Source: Aurantimonas coralicida (lineage in GTDB: Bacteria; Pseudomonadota; Alphaproteobacteria; Rhizobiales; Rhizobiaceae). Taken from it: a DNA stretch of 64,000 nucleotides. The stretch covers positions 1-64,000 of the forward strand of contig DRFF01000143.1 of NCBI GenBank assembly GCA_011050685.1. The letters run 5' to 3'. Within the stretch, counting starts at the first letter, position 1. The number at the start of each line of letters is the position of its first letter. Shown here piece after piece: positions 9,356-16,997 of the stretch. Both the position numbers and the translations under genes were made by a program. The notes under the pieces are model-generated. The model had not been told where the DNA came from, did not search any database, and saw nothing but the letters and a program-made list of their open reading frames with translations.

Positions 9356-10327
9356 ATGAACATTCGCACATTGATGATGGGCGTCGCGGCCGCGGCGCTT
9401 TGGGGAACGGCGGCGAACGCCCAGGAGGTCCTGAAACTGGGCCACGTCGGCGCGCCGGGATCGCTCTACGAATCGACCGGCAACAACTTCGCCGCATGTG
9501 TCGACGCCACCGGCAAGGCGACCGTCGAGGTCTATGGCTCGTCGCAGCTCGGCAATGACGAGGAGATGCTGCAGAAGCTCAAGCTCGGGCAGATCGCCTT
9601 CTCGATCCCCTCCTCGATCATGAGCTCCGTGTCGCCGACCTTCGGCATCTTCGAGATGCCCTATCTGATCAAGGACCGCGACCACATGCGCAAGGTCCGC
9701 GACGAGATGGGCAGCACCTTCGTCGATGCGGCCAGCGACAAGGGCTACCGGATCATCGGTTTCTGGGAAAACGGCTTCCGCAACGTGACCAACAACGTCC
9801 GGCCGGTTACCGTGCCAGCCGATCTGGAAGGCATCAAGCTGCGTACGCCGAAGGGCGAGTGGCGGGTGAAGATGTTCCAGAGCTACGGCGCCAACCCGAC
9901 ACCGATGGCCTTCTCGGAAGTGTTCACGGCGCTGAAAACCGGCGTCATCGACGGGCAGGAAAACCCCCTCGCCCAGATCTATTCCGGCAAGTTCCAGGAA
10001 GTGCAGAAATACCTGTCGATGACGGGGCACGTCTATTCGCCGGCCTATCTGGCCAGCTCCGCCAAGCAGTGGGAAGGCTGGGACGGCGAGCTGAAGACCG
10101 CGATCCAGGATTGTGCGGTCAAGGCCAGCGACTTCGCCTATGACGAATCGGCCAAGCTCGACGGCGAACTGGTCGACAAGATCAAGGAAGCCGGCGTCGA
10201 AGTGAACGAGGCCGACAAGGATGCCTTCATCGAGGCCTCCAAGCCGATCTACGAGGAATTCGGTCAGCAGGTCGAGGGTGGCCAGAAGCTGATCGAGGAC
10301 ATCCAGGCGCTCGCCTCCAGCTCATAA
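9356..10327 (+). CDS. TRAP transporter solute-binding protein (DctP family)
   Basis: A 323-residue periplasmic binding protein with a Sec signal peptide (cleavage probably after ALWGTAANA, about residue 22). It has the DctP fold hallmarks: the stretch around VYGSSQLGNDEEMLQKLKLG, and the region VPADLEGIKLRTP followed by AFSEVFTALKTGVIDGQENP, which includes the conserved arginine that binds a substrate carboxylate. A strong GGGAGGA ribosome site precedes ATG 9356. It would capture an organic acid for the DctQ/DctM permease encoded downstream. Ligand unknown. Confidence 0.92.
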   Translation: MNIRTLMMGVAAAALWGTAANAQEVLKLGHVGAPGSLYESTGNNFAACVDATGKATVEVYGSSQLGNDEEMLQKLKLGQIAFSIPSSIMSSVSPTFGIFEMPYLIKDRDHMRKVRDEMGSTFVDAASDKGYRIIGFWENGFRNVTNNVRPVTVPADLEGIKLRTPKGEWRVKMFQSYGANPTPMAFSEVFTALKTGVIDGQENPLAQIYSGKFQEVQKYLSMTGHVYSPAYLASSAKQWEGWDGELKTAIQDCAVKASDFAYDESAKLDGELVDKIKEAGVEVNEADKDAFIEASKPIYEEFGQQVEGGQKLIEDIQALASSS

Positions 10328-10334
10328 ACCGAAC

Positions 10335-10358
10335 GCCGGTGGCGCCCGCGCCACCGGC
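10335..10358 (+). promoter_or_regulatory. Intercistronic stem-loop after dctP
   Basis: GCCGGTGGCGC (10335-10345) pairs perfectly with GCGCCACCGGC (10348-10358) across a two-base gap. It sits eight bases after the dctP stop and has no T-run. Such stems commonly protect binding-protein messages from 3' decay or partly attenuate the permease genes. Confidence 0.6.
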
Positions 10359-10453
10359 CATCCTTCATGCGGCACGGCCCGTCCGGCGGACGCCCGTCCT
10401 ATCATTACCGATCATCGACAAATGGGGCGCCCGAACGGGCGCGGGAGGCCGAA

Positions 10454-10984
10454 TTGCGCCTGATGGCGAAGCTTCTGGGCGAGGTTCTGACCTGGGTGGT
10501 CATTACCCTCATGGTTGGCCTCACGACCGTGGTCGTGGTGGCGGTGATCTTCCGCAAGGCCGGGGCGTCGCTCTCCTGGTATGACGAGGTCGCCTCGGTG
10601 CTCCTGGCATGGACCACCTATTACGGCGCCGCCCTCGCCGCGCTCAGGCGCGGCCATATCGGTTTCGACGACGTGCTCCTCGCGCTGCCGCGGAAGGCGC
10701 GCGGCGCGGCGGTGATCGTCGCCGAAACCCTGGTGATTTCGTTCTTCGCGCTGCTCGCCTGGGCGGGGCTCGAGGTCCTGAGCATCCTCGAAGGCGAGAC
10801 GCTGGTCAGCCTGACATGGGTGCCGGTCTCTCTCACCCAATCGATCATCCCGATCGGCGCCATCCTGTTCATCGTCGCCGAACTTCTCAGTCTGCCCGAC
10901 TACTGGCGGGACGTGATGGCCGGACGCTCGGTGGAACACGCGGTCATGGCGCATGGCGCAACGCCCGACAAGGATCAGGCCTGA
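10454..10984 (+). CDS. TRAP transporter small permease (DctQ family)
   Basis: Small membrane subunit with four predicted transmembrane segments (from residue about 10, then ASVLLAWTTYYGAALAA, VIVAETLVISFFALLAWAG and the IPIGAILFIVAELL segment). The motif WTTYYGAALAALRRGHIGFD matches the DctQ signature region. I favour a TTG start at 10454 because GGGAGG lies five bases before it. This gives 176 residues, and the alternative ATG 10463 is three codons later. A longer form from ATG 10367 would add 29 polar residues uncommon in the family. It overlaps the large permease gene by one base. Confidence 0.85.
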   Translation: MRLMAKLLGEVLTWVVITLMVGLTTVVVVAVIFRKAGASLSWYDEVASVLLAWTTYYGAALAALRRGHIGFDDVLLALPRKARGAAVIVAETLVISFFALLAWAGLEVLSILEGETLVSLTWVPVSLTQSIIPIGAILFIVAELLSLPDYWRDVMAGRSVEHAVMAHGATPDKDQA

Positions 10985-12264
10985 TGTTCATGTTCGCTAT
11001 CTTCATCGCGCTCGTCGCGATGGTCTGCATCAACGTGCCGATCGCCATCGCACTGGCGCTGGCGGCGGTCCTTGCCATCGGGTTGACCGACGGAGCCGGC
11101 GCTCTCGTGACGATCGCGCTCGATATGTATTCGGGCGCGAAATCCTTTTCGCTGATCGCCATTCCGATGTTCGTGCTGGCCGGCGCGATCATGAACGCGA
11201 CGGGCATCACCCGGCGCCTCATCGCCTTCGTCTCGGCGATCATCGGCTTCGTGCGCGGCGGCCTGGCGATGGTCAATGTCGGCGTGTCGCTGTTCTTCGC
11301 CGAAATCTCGGGCTCGGCGGTCGCGGACGTGGCGGCAATGGGCTCGATCATCATCCCGGAGATGAAGCGGCGCGGCTATCCCGCCCCCTTCGCGGCGGCG
11401 ATCACCTCATCCTCGGCCTCGCTGGCGATCATCATCCCGCCATCGATTCCGATGATCCTCTATGGTGTTTCCTCCGGCGCCAGCATCGAACAGCTGTTCG
11501 TCGCGGGTGTCGTGCCGGGGCTGCTCGGCGCGGCCGGGTTGATGGGTGTGGCCTACTACTACGCGGTCAAATACGACTGGCCGACCGAGGATGCCTTCAA
11601 TCTCCCGGCGCTGCGCGCCACCTTCATCGACGCGCTGCCGACATTCTCCCTGCCGGTGATCATTCTCGGCGGCATCTTCGGCGGGTTCATGACGGCGACG
11701 GAAGCGGCCGGCATCGCCGTCGTCGCGGCGATCCTGGTGGGTGCCTGGTACCGGGAGGTCGACTGGCGTCAGCTCAAGGAGGCGATGCTGGAAGGTGGCA
11801 TGCAGACGGCGGTCGTCATGCTGCTGGTCGCTACCTCCGTCCTGATGGGTTCGTTCCTGACCACCGCCCGCGTTCCCCAAGACATTGCGGCGGCGATTTT
11901 GGACCTCACCAGCAACCAGTACTTCATTCTTTTGATCCTCAACGTCTTCTTCCTGGTCATTGGCTTCTTCCTGCATTCGGCCGCGGCGATTATCCTGGTC
12001 GTCCCGATCATCACCCCGCTGATCCAGCAGGCAGGGATCGATCCGGTGCATTTCGGTCTGGTCGTCACGCTGAATCTGGCCATCGGCCAGCAGACGCCGC
12101 CGGTCGCCTCCGTGCTGATCACGGCCTGCTCGATCGCCAAGGCGAATATCTGGGAGGTGACGAAGTGGAACCTGCCGCTGATCGGCGTGCTCCTGTTTGT
12201 CCTGATCATCAGCACCTACGTGCCAGCCATCCCGATGTTCCTCGTCGAATACTTCTACAGGTGA
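10984..12264 (+). CDS. TRAP transporter large permease (DctM family)
   Basis: A 426-residue integral membrane protein with about 12 hydrophobic segments. It carries the DctM signatures: IPMFVLAGAIM, GGLAMVNVGVSLFFAEISGSAVADVAAMGSI in the first half, and the repeat GGIFGGFMTATEAAGIAVV. It forms the sodium-coupled translocation channel. Start ATG 10984 overlaps the dctQ stop as TGATG, so the two are translationally coupled. The crotonase gene follows after four bases, so transporter and enzymes form one operon. Confidence 0.93.
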   Translation: MFMFAIFIALVAMVCINVPIAIALALAAVLAIGLTDGAGALVTIALDMYSGAKSFSLIAIPMFVLAGAIMNATGITRRLIAFVSAIIGFVRGGLAMVNVGVSLFFAEISGSAVADVAAMGSIIIPEMKRRGYPAPFAAAITSSSASLAIIIPPSIPMILYGVSSGASIEQLFVAGVVPGLLGAAGLMGVAYYYAVKYDWPTEDAFNLPALRATFIDALPTFSLPVIILGGIFGGFMTATEAAGIAVVAAILVGAWYREVDWRQLKEAMLEGGMQTAVVMLLVATSVLMGSFLTTARVPQDIAAAILDLTSNQYFILLILNVFFLVIGFFLHSAAAIILVVPIITPLIQQAGIDPVHFGLVVTLNLAIGQQTPPVASVLITACSIAKANIWEVTKWNLPLIGVLLFVLIISTYVPAIPMFLVEYFYR

Positions 12265-12268
12265 TTTC

Positions 12269-13051
12269 ATGTCCGATAACGAACTCCTCTACGAGGTCCG
12301 CGGAACCACCGGCTGGGTCACACTGAACCGCCCACAGTCCCGCAACGCGCTGACCTTCGGCATGTATGACGGCCTTGCCGAGATCTGCCGGACGGTCCCC
12401 ACCGACGGCTCGGTCAAATGCCTTGTCGTCACTGGCGCCGGCGAAAAGGCGTTTGCCGCCGGCACCGACATGACGCAGTTCCGCGGCTTCAACACGGATC
12501 AGGACGCGCTCGACTACGAACACCGGATGGACGTCGTCCTCGGCGCGGTCGAGGCCTGCCCGGTGCCGACCATCGCGGGGATCTCGGGCGCCTGCACCGG
12601 CGGCGGCGCCGGAATCGCGGCCGCCTGCGACATCCGTATCACCACGGCGGATCTCCGCTTCGGCTTTCCGATCGCGCGCACCCTCGGCAATTGTCTGTCG
12701 ATCGCCAACCTGTCGCGGCTTTCCAGCCTGATGGGCGCCGGCCGAACCAAGGAGGTCATCTTCACCGCGCGCCTCGTCGGCGCCGACGAGGCGCTAGCGA
12801 TCGGCCTCGTCTCGGAGATCGTGCCCGATCACCCCGCGCTAATCACCCGTATCGAGGCGCTGGCCGAGCAGCTGGCCGGCCACGCGCCGATCACCCTCGC
12901 CACCACCAAGGAGGCGCTGCGACGGCTGCGCATCGATGGCGCGGGCGCGGACGACCGCGACCTGGTGGTCAAGGCCTATATGAGCGAGGACTTCAAGGAA
13001 GGCATGGAGGCCTTTCTCGGCAAGCGCAAACCCGAGTGGAAAGGCCGGTAA
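12269..13051 (+). CDS. Enoyl-CoA hydratase/isomerase family protein (crotonase)
   Basis: A 260-residue crotonase-fold protein. GEKAFAAGTDM around residue 60 supplies the first oxyanion-hole strand, and GISGACTGGGAGIAAACDIRI (about 108-128) the second. The position where classical hydratases have a catalytic glutamate (Glu144-type) is occupied by the RTLGNCLS region, and Glu164-type residues are not obvious, so the reaction is uncertain: hydration, dehydration (as in carnitinyl-CoA dehydratase) or isomerisation. The neighbouring CoA transferase overlaps by one base and would provide the CoA thioester substrate. Confidence 0.88.
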   Translation: MSDNELLYEVRGTTGWVTLNRPQSRNALTFGMYDGLAEICRTVPTDGSVKCLVVTGAGEKAFAAGTDMTQFRGFNTDQDALDYEHRMDVVLGAVEACPVPTIAGISGACTGGGAGIAAACDIRITTADLRFGFPIARTLGNCLSIANLSRLSSLMGAGRTKEVIFTARLVGADEALAIGLVSEIVPDHPALITRIEALAEQLAGHAPITLATTKEALRRLRIDGAGADDRDLVVKAYMSEDFKEGMEAFLGKRKPEWKGR

Positions 13052-14262
13052 TGACCGCTGCGAAAGGCCCGCTGGAGGGCATGAAGGTCATCGAGCTCGC
13101 CCATATCATGGCGGGTCCGGTCTGCGGCATGATGCTCGCCGACATGGGCGCCGACGTGATCAAGGTCGAAAAGCCCGAAGGCGACGACAGTCGGCGCTTC
13201 CTGCCGCCCGATATCGGGGGCGAATCCGCCGCCTACATGATGATGAACCGCAACAAGCGCGGCGTCGTCCTCGACCTCAAGAGCGACGACGGCAAGGCGG
13301 TGTTGCGGCGGATGCTGGAGACCGCCGACGTCGTCATCGAGAATTACCGCATGGGGACGATGGAAAAGCTCGGCCTCGGCTACGAGGACCTGCGCAAGGC
13401 CAATCCGGGTCTGATCTATTGCGAGATCTCCGGCTTCGGCCGCAGCGGCCCCTACGCATCGCGCGGCGGCTTCGACCTGATCGCGCAAGGCATGAGCGGA
13501 CTGATGTCGATCACCGGCGAGGGGCCGGGCCGGCCGCCAGTGAAATCCGGCGCGCCGGTCACCGACATCACCGCCGGCATCCTCGCGGCGCTCGGCTGCG
13601 CCAGCGCCTATGCGCGCAAACTTCAGACCGGCGAAGGCCAGAAGGTCGACACCTCGCTGTTCGAGGCCGGCATTACCCACACCTACTGGCAGTCGGCGAT
13701 CGCGTTCGCCACCGGCGTTTCGCCCGGCCCGCTCGGCTCGGCGCATCCGCTCAACGCGCCCTATCAGGCATTCCAAACCGCCGACGGCTGGATCACGGTC
13801 GGGGCGGCCAACCAGAAGAACTGGGAGCGGATGCTGGCTGTCGTCGGCGCGCAGGACCTGGCGAACGATCAACGCTTCTCGAACAACAGCGGGCGGATGC
13901 AGAACCTCGCCGCGCTCGAAAACATCCTCAACGGCTACTTCTCGCGGCAGTCATCGGCGGAGTGGCTGGAGCGACTGGAGACGGCGGGCGTTCCCGCGGG
14001 TCCCGTCCTCGACGTCGGCGAGATGCACCGCGACCCGCAAACGCTCGCCCGCGAAATGGTCGTCGAGACCGAACACCCGAAGGCCGGCCCGGTGAAGGCG
14101 ATCGGCCTGCCGATCAAGTTCTCCGAAACCCCGTGCGGCGTCACGCGCCCCGCGCCGCTGCTCGGCGAGCATAGCCGCGAAGTCCTTTCGCAGGCCGGCT
14201 ACGACGACAAGGCCATCGACGCCATGCTCGAATCCGGCGCCGTCCGCGGCCCCACGGCGTAG
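13051..14262 (+). CDS. CaiB/BaiF (class III) CoA transferase
   Basis: 403 residues. The N-terminal GPLEGMKVIELAHIMAGPVCGMMLADMGADVIKVEKPEGDD block binds CoA, and the conserved catalytic aspartate lies in GEGQKVDTSLFEAG (about residue 200). Class III enzymes move CoA between carboxylic acids. The start ATG 13051 overlaps the crotonase stop (TAATG). Together with the crotonase and the 2-keto-4-pentenoate hydratase-like enzyme, it suggests activation of an imported organic acid to a CoA ester, then hydration or dehydration. Substrate unknown. Confidence 0.92.
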   Translation: MTAAKGPLEGMKVIELAHIMAGPVCGMMLADMGADVIKVEKPEGDDSRRFLPPDIGGESAAYMMMNRNKRGVVLDLKSDDGKAVLRRMLETADVVIENYRMGTMEKLGLGYEDLRKANPGLIYCEISGFGRSGPYASRGGFDLIAQGMSGLMSITGEGPGRPPVKSGAPVTDITAGILAALGCASAYARKLQTGEGQKVDTSLFEAGITHTYWQSAIAFATGVSPGPLGSAHPLNAPYQAFQTADGWITVGAANQKNWERMLAVVGAQDLANDQRFSNNSGRMQNLAALENILNGYFSRQSSAEWLERLETAGVPAGPVLDVGEMHRDPQTLAREMVVETEHPKAGPVKAIGLPIKFSETPCGVTRPAPLLGEHSREVLSQAGYDDKAIDAMLESGAVRGPTA

Positions 14263-14267
14263 CGGGA

Positions 14268-15014
14268 ATGGCACATCTCGGCCTCGCCGACCGGCTGATC
14301 CTGGCCAGGAACGGCGGGCTGCGCGTGCCTCCCGCCGACATGTCGGACAGCGTTGCCAGTGCGTCCGACGCTTATGCGATCCAGCGCCGCGTGGCGGATG
14401 CCGTGGGTCCGGTCGGCGGCTTCAAGACCGGCCGTCGTCCCGGCCAGGACCAGATCATGGCGCCAATCTTTCAAAAGGACGTGCGGGCGAGCCCCGCCGT
14501 CTTCACCCGCGCGGACATCGACCGCATCGGCATCGAACTGGAAGTCGGCTTCATCGTGGACAGGCCCCTGCCCGATGTTGCGGATGCGGATTTTGAAAGG
14601 CGCGCGCACGACTGCGTGTCCGCCGTCGCCGCGTTGGAGATCGTCGACACGCGCCTGACCGACATCGACGCGGCGCCGCCGCTGCTCAGGCTGGCCGACA
14701 ACCAGCTCAATGGCGCCGTCGTTATTGGGGCGCCGCGCGCGGATTGGCAGGCGTTGGACCTTACGACGGTCAACGCCAGGCTGGACCTCGATTCGCAAAC
14801 CGTCCTCGATGGTCGTGCGGATGTGCCGGGCGGCGATGCCTTCGCGACCTTCTGCGCCCTGGCCCGCATGATCGGGTCGCATTGCGGCGGCTTGAGTCCC
14901 GGTCAGGTCGTCATCACCGGCTCGTTGAACGGCATGCCTTTCATCGAACGCGGCACGCCGGTGCGCGGCTGGATCGACGGACTCGGCGAGGTCGCGGCGG
15001 ATTTTCCGACGTAA
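14268..15014 (+). CDS. 2-keto-4-pentenoate hydratase-like protein (FAH/MhpD family)
   Basis: 248 residues with the MhpD-family layout: an N-terminal helical part, GGFKTGR around residue 46, then GIELEVGFIVDRPLP (metal-binding glutamates, about residues 84-100) and the C-terminal GQVVITGSLNGMPFIERG strand. Family members hydrate 2-hydroxypenta-2,4-dienoate or decarboxylate related oxo acids. It begins five bases after the CoA transferase stop, so it is the last gene of the plus-strand operon, and it is convergent with the GntR gene at 15047-15754. Confidence 0.82.
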   Translation: MAHLGLADRLILARNGGLRVPPADMSDSVASASDAYAIQRRVADAVGPVGGFKTGRRPGQDQIMAPIFQKDVRASPAVFTRADIDRIGIELEVGFIVDRPLPDVADADFERRAHDCVSAVAALEIVDTRLTDIDAAPPLLRLADNQLNGAVVIGAPRADWQALDLTTVNARLDLDSQTVLDGRADVPGGDAFATFCALARMIGSHCGGLSPGQVVITGSLNGMPFIERGTPVRGWIDGLGEVAADFPT

Positions 15015-15046
15015 CCGAACGGGGGCGGCCGGGCCTGACAGCCGCG

Positions 15047-15754
15047 TTACAGATGCTTCATGTCATAGCGCCGCAGGAGGTCCACGATCATATCTCGCGC
15101 CCGGATCTTGTGCTCCTGGGCCATCTGGCGCGCCTCGCCCGGCTCGCCGGCGCGGATCGCGTCGATGATACGCTGGTGTTCCGCGATGGAGCCCGTCGGC
15201 TTCGACCGCAGGTGCAAGGTCAGCCGACGTGCCCGAAACGACTGGTCGATGTTGACCGTCGCGATCCGCTCCAGCCTACCGTTGCCGGCGGCGCGCACGA
15301 GGCGGGCATGGAACTGTGCATCCAGATCGGCCCAGCCGAGAAGGTCATCCCTGGCAAGGCTCTCGGAAAGCTCGGCGTTCAGCCGTTCCATGTCGCAGCA
15401 AACAGGCTCGCGCGACGCAAGCGGCTGTTCGGCCAGGAGCAGCGCCGCCATGCCCTCGACGGCTACGATGACGTCGTAGACCTCCTTCATGTCGTCGGGC
15501 GACAGCGCGCTGATGACGATGCCGCGTTTGGACCGCAGCTCGACCATGCCCTCGCTTTGCAGACGGATGATCGCCTGATGCACCGGCGTCCGGCTCATCC
15601 CCAGTCGTTGCGCCATCTCCTGTTCGGAGCCCTGAAAGCCCGGAGGAAAGACGCCATCGCGAATCGCCTGTTTGACGGCGTCATAGGCCGCTTCGACCAG
15701 CGACGGCTTGCGCTCCGGTTTTTCAATGCCGAGGAGCGTCGGGACGTTCGACAT
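15047..15754 (-). CDS. GntR-family transcriptional regulator, FCD domain
   Basis: 235 residues: winged helix with QRLGMSRTPVHQAIIRLQSEGMVEL (about 45-70) and a C-terminal FCD domain with a metal-site set that includes DAQFHARLVRA and IAEHQRIIDAI. I place the start at ATG 15754, which has GAGGGG upstream. A longer frame to 15979 would run through the divergent promoter region. It is divergent from tctC at 15969 and is probably the regulator of the tartrate/TctCAB unit. Confidence 0.88.
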   Translation of the reverse strand: MSNVPTLLGIEKPERKPSLVEAAYDAVKQAIRDGVFPPGFQGSEQEMAQRLGMSRTPVHQAIIRLQSEGMVELRSKRGIVISALSPDDMKEVYDVIVAVEGMAALLLAEQPLASREPVCCDMERLNAELSESLARDDLLGWADLDAQFHARLVRAAGNGRLERIATVNIDQSFRARRLTLHLRSKPTGSIAEHQRIIDAIRAGEPGEARQMAQEHKIRARDMIVDLLRRYDMKHL

Positions 15755-15827
15755 CGTGATTTTCCCCTCTTGCCGCGAGAGCCTTTCCGGCACCCTACAC
15801 GGCTCGACGGTTAAATCGAACGCTTTC

Positions 15828-15857
15828 TTGCATGCATCTTCGGACGCATGATTGACA
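15828..15857. promoter_or_regulatory. Possible divergent promoter/operator region
   Basis: The gap between the GntR gene and tctC contains TTGCATGCA (15828-15836, with TGCATGCA palindromic), a second GCATG shortly after, and a TTGACA hexamer at 15852-15857 pointing towards tctC. No convincing -10 is seen at the expected distance. This is only a candidate binding region for the adjacent GntR/FCD protein. Confidence 0.3.
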
Positions 15858-15968
15858 TTGCCGGTGGCGTGGTCACAGATTGGAAAAGATCGGTCGCCGC
15901 CGTTTCGCGCCTGGAGGTGCGCGCGACGCAAGGGGGCCGGTCGGGAGACATTCACTGGGAGGAATACT

Positions 15969-16925
15969 ATGAAACTCACGTCACTGATGGCAGGCGTCGT
16001 CCTGGCGGTCGGACTAACGGCCGGTTCCGCGAGCGCGCAGGACTATCCGACGAAGCCCGTCAACTACATCATTCCGTTCAACGCCGGTGGCGAATCCGAC
16101 ATCGCCGCCCGGCTGCAGCAGCCGGTCTTCGAGCGCCTCACCGGGCAGAGCATGGTGGTCCAGTACATGGCCGGGGCCGGGGGCGCGCAGGCCTGGTCGC
16201 AGCTCAACGGCATGGACGGCGACGGCTACACGCTGATGGGCACCAACCTGCCCCATATCATCCTGCAGCCGATGGCGCAGGAGGTCGGCTACAAGACCGA
16301 CGACATCGCCAATGTCTACTTCTTCCAGTACACGCCGGACGCCATCGTCGTGCCGGCCGACAGCCAGTTCAAGACGCTGGAGGATCTGGTCAGTTACGCC
16401 AAGGAAAATCCGGGGCTGGTGACCTTCTCTGGCTCGGGGACCAATTCGGCCAATCACGTCGCGAAGACGAAATTAGACAGTCTTGCCGGCATCACCACGA
16501 CCTATGTGCCGTTTTCCGGCACGAGCCCGTCCATCGCGGCCGTGCTCGGCAACCAGGTTCTGGCGAGCTTCGGCTATACGACCTCCGCCATCAATCAGGG
16601 CGACGCGCTGCGAGTCCTCGCCGTCGCATCGGAAGAGCGTGTGCCGAGCTTCGCGGACGTTCCGACCTTCAAGGAACTCGGCTACGACATGGTCGGGGGC
16701 GCCTATCGCGGCGTGGCCGTGCCGAACTCGACTCCCGAAGACGTCCGCAAGCAGGTCTCCGACGCCCTCGACAAGGTCAATCAGGACCCGGACTTCATCA
16801 AGAAGATGGAAGACGGCGGCTTCGTCGTCATCAATGTTCCCTACGCCGAGGTCGAGGCGTTCATGAACGAGCGCCGCGAGCAGTATCAGGCGGTCGCCGA
16901 GCAGATGGGCATCGCCCAGAAATAG
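15969..16925 (+). CDS. tctC: Tripartite tricarboxylate transporter solute-binding protein (TctC/Bug family)
   Basis: A 318-residue periplasmic protein with a clear signal peptide (MKLTSLMAGVVLAVGLTAGSASA), then DYPTKPVNYIIPFNAGGESDIAAR, the Bug-family start in which the two-strand pincer binds carboxylate through backbone and water. GAGGAQAWSQL and GTSPSIAAVLGNQV are further family landmarks. ATG 15969 has GGGAGGA upstream. With TctA and TctB it forms a secondary carboxylate uptake system. Context allows tartrate (downstream tartrate dehydratase) or sulfolactate (a TTT system serves sulfolactate in known slc clusters). Confidence 0.9.
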   Translation: MKLTSLMAGVVLAVGLTAGSASAQDYPTKPVNYIIPFNAGGESDIAARLQQPVFERLTGQSMVVQYMAGAGGAQAWSQLNGMDGDGYTLMGTNLPHIILQPMAQEVGYKTDDIANVYFFQYTPDAIVVPADSQFKTLEDLVSYAKENPGLVTFSGSGTNSANHVAKTKLDSLAGITTTYVPFSGTSPSIAAVLGNQVLASFGYTTSAINQGDALRVLAVASEERVPSFADVPTFKELGYDMVGGAYRGVAVPNSTPEDVRKQVSDALDKVNQDPDFIKKMEDGGFVVINVPYAEVEAFMNERREQYQAVAEQMGIAQK

Positions 16926-16940
16926 GCGCCAGCCCAACCC

Positions 16941-16967
16941 AGGCGGGAGTGGTCGACGCTTCCGCCT
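16941..16967 (+). promoter_or_regulatory. Intercistronic stem-loop after tctC
   Basis: AGGCGGGAG (16941-16949) pairs with CTTCCGCCT (16959-16967) with one G-T pair and a nine-base loop, 16 bases after the tctC stop and 30 before tctA. It lacks a T-run and probably stabilises the tctC message or partly attenuates tctAB. Confidence 0.5.
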
Positions 16968-16997
16968 GCCATTTTCCATTCCATTGAAGCGATCGCC

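Noticed and set aside
12418-13050. N-terminal extension of the first CoA transferase into the crotonase gene
   Set aside because: The family start MTAAKGPLEGMKVIEL is at 13051 with a TAATG overlap; the extension is read in the wrong frame of the crotonase.
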